DNA of 32,267 nucleotides from an uncultured Gammaproteobacteria bacterium. Lineage in GTDB: Bacteria; Pseudomonadota; Gammaproteobacteria; Pseudomonadales; Ketobacteraceae. The stretch is taken from contig CAJXXT010000042.1 in NCBI GenBank assembly GCA_913063495.1, forward strand, positions 1-32,267. The letters are read 5' to 3'. Below the pieces are notes generated by a model that was not told the origin of the DNA, ran no database searches, and was given only the letters and a program-made list of their open reading frames with translations. This document shows positions 24,325 through 32,267 of the stretch, piece after piece. Made by a program: the position numbers and the translations under genes. The stretch's first letter is position 1; the number at the start of each line of letters is the position of its first letter.

Positions 24325-24450
24325 CTGCACAAACCTAAAATCATGCATTATTAAGAATGCATTGATTTGAGGACTTGACTGATCAAACGCATTGAACAAG
24401 AATGCCCCGACTTATGATACTGAACCACTGGTTAAGCAGAGTGTAAAATA

Positions 24451-24756
24451 ATGAATGTAGCCACGCTAGAAGGCAAAGAACTTGATTTTTGGGTGTACAA
24501 GAACGCTTGTGAGGCTCTGGAGAAGAATTCATCTACGGAGGAGTTTGATGCAGGGTATTCAGAGGGTAAATTTCATTTTTACGAAGATAAAGCGCTTTTA
24601 GTTGATTTGATGGAAGCCTATACCATTAATATCCAGCGTTTAGCAGGGGAGTGGCTTGCTTCCACTTCAGGCCAAAGTTATTACGCGGATACACCGCTTA
24701 TCGCTGCATGTCGGTTGGTAGTGGCTCTTCGTTTTGGTAGTAGTGTTTCGGAGTAA
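24451..24756 (+). CDS. Small DUF2591-like (phage NinX-type) protein
   Basis: 101-residue protein. LEGKELDFWVYKNACE at the N-terminus and TPLIAACRLVVALRFGSSV at the C-terminus match the ends of the DUF2591 family, known mainly from lambdoid phages (NinX) and prophages. In those proteins an '...LD.WVA.A.G' helix opens and '.P.IAAMR..V...FG..V' closes the protein. The middle (FDAGYSEGKFHFYEDKALLV) is where family members vary. The function is unknown even in phages. No other phage gene flanks it, so it is a stray or domesticated gene. It ends about 100 bases before a strong terminator. Confidence 0.6.
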   Translation: MNVATLEGKELDFWVYKNACEALEKNSSTEEFDAGYSEGKFHFYEDKALLVDLMEAYTINIQRLAGEWLASTSGQSYYADTPLIAACRLVVALRFGSSVSE

Positions 24757-24858
24757 TAAGTACTAATTAGGTGAAATCTGGCTAAAATCTTAAGGATATC
24801 ACTGGCTTATGTGAATTTGTTCTCCTACTTTTCTTGGATTTTATTCGTCTAATATCGC

Positions 24859-24891
24859 AAAAAGGTTCTATTATAATAGAGCCTTTTTTTT
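24859..24891 (+). terminator. Rho-independent terminator
   Basis: Stem GGTTCTAT (24864-24871) / ATAGAGCC (24876-24883) with one T/G wobble, loop TATA, then eight Ts; five upstream As extend the stem. It lies about 30 bases before the crotonase start, so it ends the DUF2591-like transcript and implies that the crotonase gene has little room for its own promoter unless the two overlap. Confidence 0.85.
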
Positions 24892-24921
24892 CGTCTCAAG
24901 AAAATCACCGGAGATCAAATA

Positions 24922-25722
24922 GTGAACAAATCATTGCAGTTTACCTTAGTGGATAAAGATATTGCCTTATTAACATTCAACCGCCCAGAGGTTATGAATG
25001 CTATTGATGAAGATATTATTGATGGAATTGAACTGGCAATCGCTAAAGTTAATGCCGAAGAGAATATCAAAGTTGTTGTGGTAACGGGGGCTGGAAAGGC
25101 ATTTTGTGCTGGTGGCAACGTCAAAGATATGAGGGACAAAACGGGAATATTTACTGGTAACCCCCAAGAGTTACGTAAGAACTATCAAAAACACATTCAG
25201 CGTATACCGGTGGCGTTTTCCTCACTTCAAGTTCCCGCCATTGCCGCGGTAAACGGCGCTGCTTACGGTGCGGGCTGTGATATTTCATTGATGTGTGACA
25301 TGCGTATTGCCAGTGAGACTGCTACATTTGCAGAAAGCTTTATCAAGTTGGGTTTGATTCCTGGTGATGGAGGGGCATGGCTGCTACCCAGAGTCATCGG
25401 TCCCGCTAGAGCGGCGGAAATGACCTATACAGGGAAGCCAATCAGTGCACACAAGGCATTGTCGTGGGGCATGGTTAACCAGGTGGTAGAACCTGAACTA
25501 GTGTTGGATGAAGCTATGCGTCTAGCCCGTCAAATTACCGCAAATCCGGCGCACGCTATTCGGATGTCTAAAGTGCTATTGAAGGAAAGTGAAAGATCTG
25601 AGCTTTCTTCACTTTTGCAACTGTCAGCATCATTACAAGCGTTGGCTCACCACACTACTGATCATGATGAGGCTGTGAGTGCCTTTATTGAGAAAAGGGA
25701 GCCCAATTTTACCGGTGAATAG
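24922..25722 (+). CDS. Crotonase-fold enzyme (enoyl-CoA hydratase/isomerase family)
   Basis: 266-residue acyl-CoA enzyme. The GTG start is preceded by GGAG with about 8 bases spacing. The fold markers are clear: FNRPEVMNAID, the oxyanion-hole segment FCAGGNVKDM (A63-G64-G65), NGAAYGAGCDISLMCDMRIA, and GLIPGDGGAWLLPR. By alignment to rat mitochondrial enoyl-CoA hydratase, the catalytic Glu144 position is D120 and the Glu164 position is F140, while an extra acid D149 sits in the IPGDGG loop. Straight hydration of enoyl-CoA by the two-Glu mechanism is therefore doubtful. Isomerase, dehalogenase-like or other crotonase chemistry is possible. No beta-oxidation genes adjoin it. I assign the family with confidence but not the reaction. 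Confidence 0.85.
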   Translation: MNKSLQFTLVDKDIALLTFNRPEVMNAIDEDIIDGIELAIAKVNAEENIKVVVVTGAGKAFCAGGNVKDMRDKTGIFTGNPQELRKNYQKHIQRIPVAFSSLQVPAIAAVNGAAYGAGCDISLMCDMRIASETATFAESFIKLGLIPGDGGAWLLPRVIGPARAAEMTYTGKPISAHKALSWGMVNQVVEPELVLDEAMRLARQITANPAHAIRMSKVLLKESERSELSSLLQLSASLQALAHHTTDHDEAVSAFIEKREPNFTGE

Positions 25723-25832
25723 CGCCCTAAAAGCAGTTTTATTCATCAGAATTTGTACATGCCATATTCTCGCCCATACTTACAGTATGAACGGGGTTAG
25801 CTTCGGCTAAATGTTGTTAGAAAGGAGTGATT

Positions 25833-26864
25833 GTGAGCAATCCTATATTGCGAATTCAATTGTTGCGTAAGCTTTGGGTGCACTTAACACCCCGGGAGAT
25901 GTTTGGAATCTCTCCTCCCGATAAGATACAGCGAAGTGGCCAGCCCTTAGGTGATGTAAGGCGTAAGGAGCTGACACACCTGCTACAAATCGAAAAGCAA
26001 CTGCATGAATTACGGCGTGACACGAGTGCTCAGCAGGCGTCCTTTAATTCGACAGATAAAGAAAATACCGCGGATGTCGCGTATTCACAATTTATTGACT
26101 TTCAGCAAGCTGACGCAGAAAAGGTGATGCGACTGCCTGAAATAGACAAAATGTTATCTAATGCTGATGATCTTTCTCGGTATGAGGCATTAGAGCGATT
26201 GCTGAGGTTACAGAAACTCTATTTGCTAACTGAGCGTATTATTTTAGGCATTGACCTCAATGAAATTGACAAGGGCCCTCTGGATAGGCGGTGGTTCAAT
26301 CGGTGGAAACTGAATGCCTGTGAAATATCTAATGGACCACTGCAACAATTGTGGGCGAGAATTTTGGTGCGTGAATTGCGAAACTCAGGTAGCTGTAGCC
26401 TAAAAGCACTGGGTTATTTGTCGGGTTTTTCGATTGAAGATGCCGGTAACCTTAATCGTCTAGCTTCATGGACATTGGGTGACTTTGTCTATCGCAGTGC
26501 ACTACAAGCACTCGTAGGTCACTATGACTCTGAGCTTTTCGAGAAGCTAGAAGAGCATGGCATTGTAAGAGGTGTTTTTGGCAAAGTTCTTTCAAAAGCG
26601 TTGCGTTCCGACTCTGATCAAGGTTTTCACGCGAGCCTTGTTGTCGCGGATAAACGGCTTAACATTACGTCTGTTCAACCAAGAACAGAGCTTCATGTAC
26701 CTGCTTATATGCTAACGAGCGTCGGCAGAGAGCTATTAGCGCTTGTGGCGCCCGCAGTGGATCAAGACTACCTTGACCTTGTTGTACAAGACCTTCATGC
26801 AAGGGGTATGTCTGTTGACGTTACAGAAAACGATGCTGACCCTTCTGCGTTACAAGTGTGTTGA
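25833..26864 (+). CDS. DUF2806 protein of unknown function
   Basis: 343 residues from GTG 25833, with AAGGAG 5 bases upstream; another GTG at 25827 overlaps that site. The centre carries the DUF2806 core: GPLDRRWFNRWKLNACEISN, then PLQQLWARILVREL, then SLKALGYLSGFSIEDAGNL. In that family 'W...W...A..V.....Q.LWA.IL..E...PG..S...L..L' is diagnostic. The N-terminal 150 residues are charged and probably helical; there is no signal peptide or membrane segment. The family is uncharacterised. It lies 41 bases upstream of the PilZ-DUF1631 gene on the same strand, so co-transcription is likely. Confidence 0.7.
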   Translation: MSNPILRIQLLRKLWVHLTPREMFGISPPDKIQRSGQPLGDVRRKELTHLLQIEKQLHELRRDTSAQQASFNSTDKENTADVAYSQFIDFQQADAEKVMRLPEIDKMLSNADDLSRYEALERLLRLQKLYLLTERIILGIDLNEIDKGPLDRRWFNRWKLNACEISNGPLQQLWARILVRELRNSGSCSLKALGYLSGFSIEDAGNLNRLASWTLGDFVYRSALQALVGHYDSELFEKLEEHGIVRGVFGKVLSKALRSDSDQGFHASLVVADKRLNITSVQPRTELHVPAYMLTSVGRELLALVAPAVDQDYLDLVVQDLHARGMSVDVTENDADPSALQVC

Positions 26865-26905
26865 TTTAGTAAAAACTAAAGAACTAAAAATAGGGAATAA
26901 ATACA

Positions 26906-29900
26906 GTGCAGAGTGATCAGGATAAACGAAAATATGAACGTTTAGGTACTGAAATAGATGCGGTATTTTCTATAAATAATGGAGCAGCGCACACTTGTAC
27001 CCTGCGTGATTTTAGTTGGGGAGGTTTGTATCTAATGTATACTGACCAGTCTCAGTACTTTTCGATTCGAAGTCATGGGTTGAAGATAGCTGATCCTATT
27101 CGAGTGGTTATCTCAGTTGACGGTGAAGATTGTCATATCACCGCTAATGTGGCCCATTATTCCGAAGCTGGAATTGGTGCTCGTTTTGATGTTAATCATA
27201 ATGTGAATTTTCAGGCATTAGAAAAAGCCACAAAAGTACTAAAAGGTAACGAAGCAAAAGCTATCGATAGTGTTGCTGGAAAAAGTGCCTTTCCGCTAGA
27301 AACCAAAAATAAAATTCTAAAAAAATGTAACGATTACTTTAGCGACTTTTTGGATGAAACGATTAATGAATATCTAACTACCTTGGAGGGCTTGCTACTA
27401 AAAACGGCGGATAAACAGAAAAATGATGCCGACCAACATCCTTTTTTTGATGCGATAGCGTTGTTTAATAGAAAGCGGGAGAGACTGGTTAGTGACTGCA
27501 TTGACAATGTTGTGTTGTCAGCGTCAGAGATGTCTATAGGCAAAAAGAGAAATATCGTGTCCGGCACGGGAACGCTGGATCTCGAAGTCGGCCAGCTTTC
27601 GTTAGTGGATAAGCAAGATTTTGAAGATTGGCTCATTGTGAGAGTATTAATTTCTAGAGCTGAATTACAATTTAAAGAACAATTGTTGGAATTACAATTA
27701 CGGCTAGAAGCTGTTTTTCCGTCGCCTTCGAAAAGCCCGTTAGAAAACCCCTATGCGCCCTCCGTATTATGTAAAGCGTTTCATCGCTCGGTTCATGACT
27801 TTAAGTTTAACCAGGCGATAGAGAAAGTAGTGTTTAACGCGTTTCAAGAGTGTCTGATTGATTATTTGGGCAAGGTCTATAAAAATCTTAATCGGATATT
27901 CATTGATGAAGGTGTGCTCCCTGATGTTGATGTTACACACTATTTGGCGACATTAGCGTCAAAAAATCTGGGTCATTCGAGCCCCGAAAAGAAAAAACCA
28001 GCAGTACCATCACCTCAAGCTAATGATCCTGCTAAGGGCGGTGTTGCCGAAGGTCAGCCCTCCGCCGGAGGCAGTGCAAGTTCAGAGCAGGGTCAAACGC
28101 AGGCTTATTCAAACTTTCAAGAGGGAATGCGGGCTGCAAAAAATGCCTACTCAACGGCCATCAACTTAAGACGTTTGCATTCAAACATTCATCAAAATAT
28201 CGCGAGCGCTGGGGGCTCCGTTTCACAGACAGTAAGTGATGCAGGGCATGCCTCTGCATCGGTATCTTCACCTATATCTTCATCGACAGGTGCACAAGGA
28301 AGCGGCCCACCTTTGGGTGAACCTATTCATCCAGAAGAATTACTTAAAGTTGTTGATTTGGTACAGAGTCATTTGTCACAAGAGGGAGTCAAGTATAGTG
28401 GTGAAGGCGCGCTAATTCATCATATTGAACAGCAAATGGCGTCTAGTGAAAATGATACTGCCCATATAGCAAGTGAAGACAGAGAAAAAATCGATTTGAT
28501 TGATTCTCTTTTTCAATCAATTCTTACTAATCGACAGATGTATGATGAGCTGCAGCCTCAGTTTCGCAAGCTTGAAGTGCCGCTGTTAAAAGTGATGATG
28601 CAAGATCCAGAGGTATTGAGTCAACAGTTTCACCCTGCACGGCAGGTGGTGAATTCTATAGCAATGTTGTCTGATAAAGAAAGTCTTAACGTAACAAAGA
28701 ATAAAGACAAAATTGACGGTGTTGTTGATGCAATATTGGCGAATTATCGTGATGGTGATGAGGCGTTTGAAAAAGCACTCACCGAGCTAACACCGTTAGT
28801 AGAAAAAGAAAAGTCTATCGCAAAGCGTAATGTTGCTCGTGTTACAGAGGCCCTTGATGGTCAGCAACGTATGCAAAATGCTACACGAGCGGTTGAGATA
28901 ACTATCGAGAAGCGATTGAGTGAAAAGATGATTCCTTTGGCTTTCGTAAACCTATTGGATGCTGGCTGGAAAGAGCTAATGCGGCTTTGCTACATTCGTG
29001 AAGGAGCCCAGAGTAAAGCGTGGGTTGTCTCGGTGACGGTGATTGAGCAGTTGTTACTGCGCTTAGGGAAAGGTTGCTTTGATGAATCAAAAATAACATT
29101 CACACCAGAGGAACTTTATAAACTTGTTGAAAAGGGGGTGTCGAAAATCCCTACCGGTAAATACGATCAACAAAAAATTCTGGATGAGTTAAAGGTATTG
29201 CTAGAGGGGAGTGATATTGCCCCGTCTGCATTTGTTGAATATAAGGTTGCTCAAACAACCGCAGATACATCTGTAATTGATCGTATGATTAACCTTGGCG
29301 CTGAGGGGACTAAAAATCAGTTGGTACGATGGATCAAACGAAGCAAAAAGCTCAAGCAAGGGCAGTGGGTAGAATTGGAAGCGTTGTCTGAGACTCCTAA
29401 ATTGTGTCAGTTAGCATGGTTGAGTGATGATTCATCTCGGTTTGTATTTGTTAATCATCACGGTGTTAAGAGTGCAGACCTAGCGTTAGAAAATGTTGCC
29501 ATGTCATTAAAGGATCGAGAAATTCGCATATTAAGTGATGAGCGACTTCCTGCTGTGGAGCAAGGGCTTGATTCCTTGGTGCAAAAAATATACGAACAAC
29601 TTTCGTTTGAAACTGCTCATGATCAGTTGACGGCGCTAGCAACACGTAAAGAGTTTGAGCGTTGCCTTGCACGAAGTGTTGCCAGGGCAAAGAAAAACAA
29701 ACGAGCTTACATGTTATGTTATGTCGATCTGAAGCAGTTTAAAGTGATTAACAATACTTGTGGTTACGAGGGGGGGGATAGTTTGTTGCGCATGGTTTCC
29801 CAAGAGCTGCTTGATGCAAGTGGTAGTAATGATATTATTGGCCGATTGGGAGGTAATGAGTTTGCAGTATTAAGCCCGGTAGCCGATGAAAACGAAGGCT

Positions 29901-30904
29901 TTCAATGTGCCAGCAAAATTAAGAATACGGTAGACGAAATTCGATTTGCATGGGGGGATCAGAGTTATACGTTATCTGCATCCTGTGCAATGGTCGTTTT
30001 TGATCATACGACAGACCATGTTTTAGAGTTGCTTAGAGGCGTTGAATCTGCTTGCTCGATAGCAAAAGATAAGGGGTATTCAGAGGTACAGGTGTACCAC
30101 TCTGGCGATCAGCAGCTGGAGGAACGTGATAGTGTTATGTCTTGGGTTGCTCGGATTAATCACGCCCTTGATAATGATCAGCTAAAATTAAGGTGTCAAA
30201 AAATTTCACCCTTAGATGACTGCGACGGTATGAGAAAGCCTCATTATGAAGTGCTGCTTACCGTTATTGATAATTCTGGAGAGCATTTGCCACCTGCTGA
30301 ATTTATCAAGGCTGCGGAGGAATATAGTCGTATGGCTGCGGTGGATCGTTGGATAATTACACGGGTATTAGAATGGATGAGTGAACATCCTGACTATATA
30401 GATAGTATCGGTGGATTTGCTATTAACCTGTCTGGCCATTCATTAAATGATGATAGTTTTTTGGACTTTATCTTCGAAAAACTTGTTGAATACGATGTTC
30501 CTAGGAATAAATTGGTATTTGAAGTAACGGAAACAACCGCCGTTGCAAACTTGGATGATGCTGCGGATTTTATTTCTGAGATGAAAGAAATTGGATGTAG
30601 ATTTTCGCTTGATGATTTTGGTGCAGGTCAGTCATCTTACGCATACTTAAAAATGTTGCCGGTTGATTTTATTAAGATCGACGGAGCATTTGTTAAGAAT
30701 ATCGCGAATGATGATATTGATTATGCGATGGTTAAATCCATTACTGATATGGGGCATTTTTTGGAGAAACTTATCGTTGCTGAGTATGTTACTGATCAGG
30801 ATGTTCTGGATACGGTTGCAGACATCGGGGTAGATTATGTGCAAGGATTTCATTTAGGGAAACCCTGTTTTATTGAGGAGCTGTTAGAGTCACAGGCCAC
30901 CTAA
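26906..30904 (+). CDS. PilZ-DUF1631-GGDEF-EAL multidomain c-di-GMP protein
   Basis: 1332-residue cytosolic protein, GTG start with AGGGA upstream. Domain order: PilZ (about 5-110) with both c-di-GMP motifs, R8xxxR12 and D35-F-S-W-G-G40; a long helical DUF1631 region (about 130-760), including a low-complexity Ser/Gly/Pro linker near 360-475; a second PilZ-like or linker beta segment (about 800-860, KQGQWVELEAL, SRFVFVNHHG); GGDEF (about 900-1060); EAL (about 1080-1332). The GGDEF site reads GGNEF (982-986), with IND changed to INN and no I-site Arg, so cyclase activity is unlikely. In EAL the motif is E1115-V-L, but NLSG, FEVTET, D1236-D1237-FGAG, FIKID, AEYV and VQGF keep the metal and catalytic residues, so phosphodiesterase activity is possible. 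The Arg after EALL is Thr. Confidence 0.85.
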   Translation: MQSDQDKRKYERLGTEIDAVFSINNGAAHTCTLRDFSWGGLYLMYTDQSQYFSIRSHGLKIADPIRVVISVDGEDCHITANVAHYSEAGIGARFDVNHNVNFQALEKATKVLKGNEAKAIDSVAGKSAFPLETKNKILKKCNDYFSDFLDETINEYLTTLEGLLLKTADKQKNDADQHPFFDAIALFNRKRERLVSDCIDNVVLSASEMSIGKKRNIVSGTGTLDLEVGQLSLVDKQDFEDWLIVRVLISRAELQFKEQLLELQLRLEAVFPSPSKSPLENPYAPSVLCKAFHRSVHDFKFNQAIEKVVFNAFQECLIDYLGKVYKNLNRIFIDEGVLPDVDVTHYLATLASKNLGHSSPEKKKPAVPSPQANDPAKGGVAEGQPSAGGSASSEQGQTQAYSNFQEGMRAAKNAYSTAINLRRLHSNIHQNIASAGGSVSQTVSDAGHASASVSSPISSSTGAQGSGPPLGEPIHPEELLKVVDLVQSHLSQEGVKYSGEGALIHHIEQQMASSENDTAHIASEDREKIDLIDSLFQSILTNRQMYDELQPQFRKLEVPLLKVMMQDPEVLSQQFHPARQVVNSIAMLSDKESLNVTKNKDKIDGVVDAILANYRDGDEAFEKALTELTPLVEKEKSIAKRNVARVTEALDGQQRMQNATRAVEITIEKRLSEKMIPLAFVNLLDAGWKELMRLCYIREGAQSKAWVVSVTVIEQLLLRLGKGCFDESKITFTPEELYKLVEKGVSKIPTGKYDQQKILDELKVLLEGSDIAPSAFVEYKVAQTTADTSVIDRMINLGAEGTKNQLVRWIKRSKKLKQGQWVELEALSETPKLCQLAWLSDDSSRFVFVNHHGVKSADLALENVAMSLKDREIRILSDERLPAVEQGLDSLVQKIYEQLSFETAHDQLTALATRKEFERCLARSVARAKKNKRAYMLCYVDLKQFKVINNTCGYEGGDSLLRMVSQELLDASGSNDIIGRLGGNEFAVLSPVADENEGFQCASKIKNTVDEIRFAWGDQSYTLSASCAMVVFDHTTDHVLELLRGVESACSIAKDKGYSEVQVYHSGDQQLEERDSVMSWVARINHALDNDQLKLRCQKISPLDDCDGMRKPHYEVLLTVIDNSGEHLPPAEFIKAAEEYSRMAAVDRWIITRVLEWMSEHPDYIDSIGGFAINLSGHSLNDDSFLDFIFEKLVEYDVPRNKLVFEVTETTAVANLDDAADFISEMKEIGCRFSLDDFGAGQSSYAYLKMLPVDFIKIDGAFVKNIANDDIDYAMVKSITDMGHFLEKLIVAEYVTDQDVLDTVADIGVDYVQGFHLGKPCFIEELLESQAT

Positions 30905-30979
30905 AAAGCGCTTGCTTGAGGTTTTCAAAGCCAAGAAAGCTAGGTATTATGACCTCGTAGCATTAACTATGAGGCGTAA

Positions 30980-31999
30980 TTGTTGGATACCATCTCTTAT
31001 AATTTAACGAATATTAAAAAAAGCCGTCAGGGTTTTGTCTTTATTTTAGATTTTTTGATGCTTGGCTTGGTTTTTATTAATCTAACTTGGCTGCTATTTG
31101 ACACTTTCTTTACCAGTCATCTGTTTCAGTCAGGGCTCCAATGGCTGTCGCCAAGTTTTACTGAATTTTACAAAGCTAATATTCACCCTAATTTCGTAGC
31201 ATATGATCTGATCTTCGTTAGTATCTTCCTTTTCGAATTAACTGTGCGTTGGGTTATTGCTATTTATCAAAAAACCTACCACCGTTGGTTTTTTTACCCT
31301 TTTGTCCACTGGTATGACGTTTTGGGCTGTATACCGGTTGGCTCTTTCCGATGGCTTCGATTGTTACGCGTTATATCTATTCTGTATCGTCTCCAAAAGT
31401 ATGAAATTATAGATCTATCTAAAAGCTACCCATTTAGAATTATAAAAAAGTACGTAGATATTATTGTGGAAGAAATATCCGACCGTGTCGTTGTAAATGT
31501 TCTAGATGGGGTTCAGGATGAAATCAAAACGGGTAGCCCTGTGGTGGGCCGCATAGTATCTGAAGTACTGTTGCCACATAAGCAAGTGGTAATCGAATGG
31601 CTTGCAGGTCGAGTTAACACGATAACAGACAGTGTTTATGAACCAAGAAAAGATGATCTACATCACTATATTGATGGGATTATATCGGAAGCCCTTGAAG
31701 CAGACCCTAAAGTCTCAGCCCTCAGTAAATTACCCGTTGTTGGTATGCCACTTACTGATGTTATTGAAAATACGGTGAGCGACATCGTTTTTAATGTTGT
31801 GGATACATTGGTCGGTGATATTGGCCATAAGGATACGGACAACCTAATTAAGGAGCTGTTCGATATGGTGCTAGATCGCCTGATGGAGCCTTCTGATGTG
31901 TTAAATGAGACGGGTCGATTGATTTTGCTGGACGCAATTGATGTTGTGAAAGAAGAGGTGAAAGTTCAGCAATGGAAACTAAAAGAAAATGCCTTGTAA
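30980..31999 (+). CDS. Voltage-sensor-like membrane protein without a pore
   Basis: 339-residue protein with a TTG start (30980 or 30983) behind GAGG. The N-terminal 145 residues look like S1-S4 of a voltage-gated channel: S1 about 18-43; S2 about 72-97 with E86 and R90 (VSIFLFELTVRW); S3 about 105-119 with D113 (HWYDVLGCIPVG); S4 about 123-141 with R124, R127, R130, R137 and K140 (FRWLRLLRVISILYRLQK), mostly at three-residue spacing. No S5-pore-S6 follows. Instead a soluble region of about 190 residues has repeated amphipathic helices (VVNVLDGVQDEI, IVFNVVDTLVGDI, LFDMVLDRLM). It follows the PilZ-DUF1631 gene by 75 bases. Relatives are usually annotated as ion-transporter-like or hypothetical. 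Channel function cannot be claimed. Confidence 0.65.
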   Translation: MLDTISYNLTNIKKSRQGFVFILDFLMLGLVFINLTWLLFDTFFTSHLFQSGLQWLSPSFTEFYKANIHPNFVAYDLIFVSIFLFELTVRWVIAIYQKTYHRWFFYPFVHWYDVLGCIPVGSFRWLRLLRVISILYRLQKYEIIDLSKSYPFRIIKKYVDIIVEEISDRVVVNVLDGVQDEIKTGSPVVGRIVSEVLLPHKQVVIEWLAGRVNTITDSVYEPRKDDLHHYIDGIISEALEADPKVSALSKLPVVGMPLTDVIENTVSDIVFNVVDTLVGDIGHKDTDNLIKELFDMVLDRLMEPSDVLNETGRLILLDAIDVVKEEVKVQQWKLKENAL

Positions 32000-32027
32000 G
32001 TTACTAATGAAGGGCCGATAGATAATA

Positions 32028-32267
32028 CTATAGCGAGTAATTCGTTGAGGGCGGTTTTTCTTGGCCCTTTATGGTTTCTAGCGCTACAAAATAAGTAGTT
32101 ATAAGCTCTTTAGCTTCAGCCGGACAGCTTTCGGATAAAAGGTAACTATTGATTAATCGTTTGAGTTTTTGCAATTGAAATTCGGTTTCTTCCATCATCA
32201 AATATACATCTTCCATTTCCCGGTACGCGAATTCTAATTTTTCTGATCGAACCTGCTCTAGCCAGCG
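32028..32267 (-). CDS. Uncharacterised protein, C-terminal part (5' end beyond window)
   Basis: The minus-strand frame is open from the window edge to a stop at 32028, giving 79 codons. An ATG at 32216 is probably internal because the frame continues upstream of it (RWLEQVRSEKLEFAYRE). What is visible is strongly helical with heptad-like spacing (MMEETEFQLQKLKRLINSYL, AKELITTYFVALE), compatible with a coiled coil or helical bundle. No family recognised. It is convergent with the voltage-sensor-like gene, 28 bases away; no clear hairpin terminator lies between them. Confidence 0.5.
   Translation of the reverse strand, partial: RWLEQVRSEKLEFAYREMEDVYLMMEETEFQLQKLKRLINSYLLSESCPAEAKELITTYFVALETIKGQEKPPSTNYSL

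Noticed and set aside
24339-24367. Hairpin AATCATGCATT/AATGCATTGATT after pgm as a terminator
   Set aside because: One-base bulge, AT-rich stem and no T-run; possible but too weak to annotate.

Overview
The window reads as chromosomal DNA of a marine-type gammaproteobacterium with moderately low GC (mid-40s % by eye). The strongest taxonomic evidence is the block gacA/uvrY - uvrC - pgsA - tRNA-Gly(GCC) - tRNA-Cys(GCA) - tRNA-Leu(UAA), the same order as E. coli uvrY-uvrC-pgsA-glyW-cysT-leuZ, together with a divergent tesA / ybbA-ybbP locus. A decayed wax-ester-synthase (WS/DGAT) C-terminus hints at lipid-storing marine relatives such as Marinobacter or Oleiphilus. That genus-level hint is a guess.

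Layout. 1-1761: DEAD-box RNA helicase (5' end cut by the window edge), its terminator, and an antisense WS/DGAT relic. 2130-5732: housekeeping block (response regulator, nucleotide excision repair, phospholipid synthesis, three tRNAs behind a good sigma70 promoter). 5733-11245: accessory-looking block with an orphan 3-TM holin-like gene, an eight-repeat PQQ-type beta-propeller lipoprotein, two adjacent RlaP/YcgL-family nucleotidyltransferases preceded by an 8-bp tandem repeat, a SnoaL-like protein and a two-part protein of unknown function. 11246-16250: YbbAP-type ABC exporter divergent from tesA and an MtfA-like zinc peptidase with a C-terminal SEC-C zinc knuckle. 16379-20182: two large lipoproteins on the minus strand, one of which looks like a bacterial BPI/LBP-type tandem TULIP protein. 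20556-24324: a stand-alone cyclic-nucleotide-binding domain, the nucleotidase PpnN, and phosphoglucomutase. 24451-25722: a DUF2591-like phage-type small protein and a crotonase-fold enzyme with altered acid residues. 25833-31999: a same-strand run of a DUF2806 protein, a 1332-residue PilZ-DUF1631-GGDEF-EAL protein, and a pore-less voltage-sensor-like membrane protein. The window ends in the 3' part of a minus-strand gene of unknown function.

How the genes fit together: uvrC and pgsA are housekeeping. YbbAP, TesA, the BPI-like lipoprotein and the WS/DGAT relic all touch lipids or the envelope, but only tesA/ybbAP are an established neighbourhood. The most unusual items are the BPI-like lipoprotein, the paired RlaP-type nucleotidyltransferases lacking a visible ligase partner, the PilZ-DUF1631 protein with one damaged and one nearly intact c-di-GMP domain, and the voltage-sensor-like protein beside it. 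No CRISPR array, transposase, integrase or rRNA was seen.
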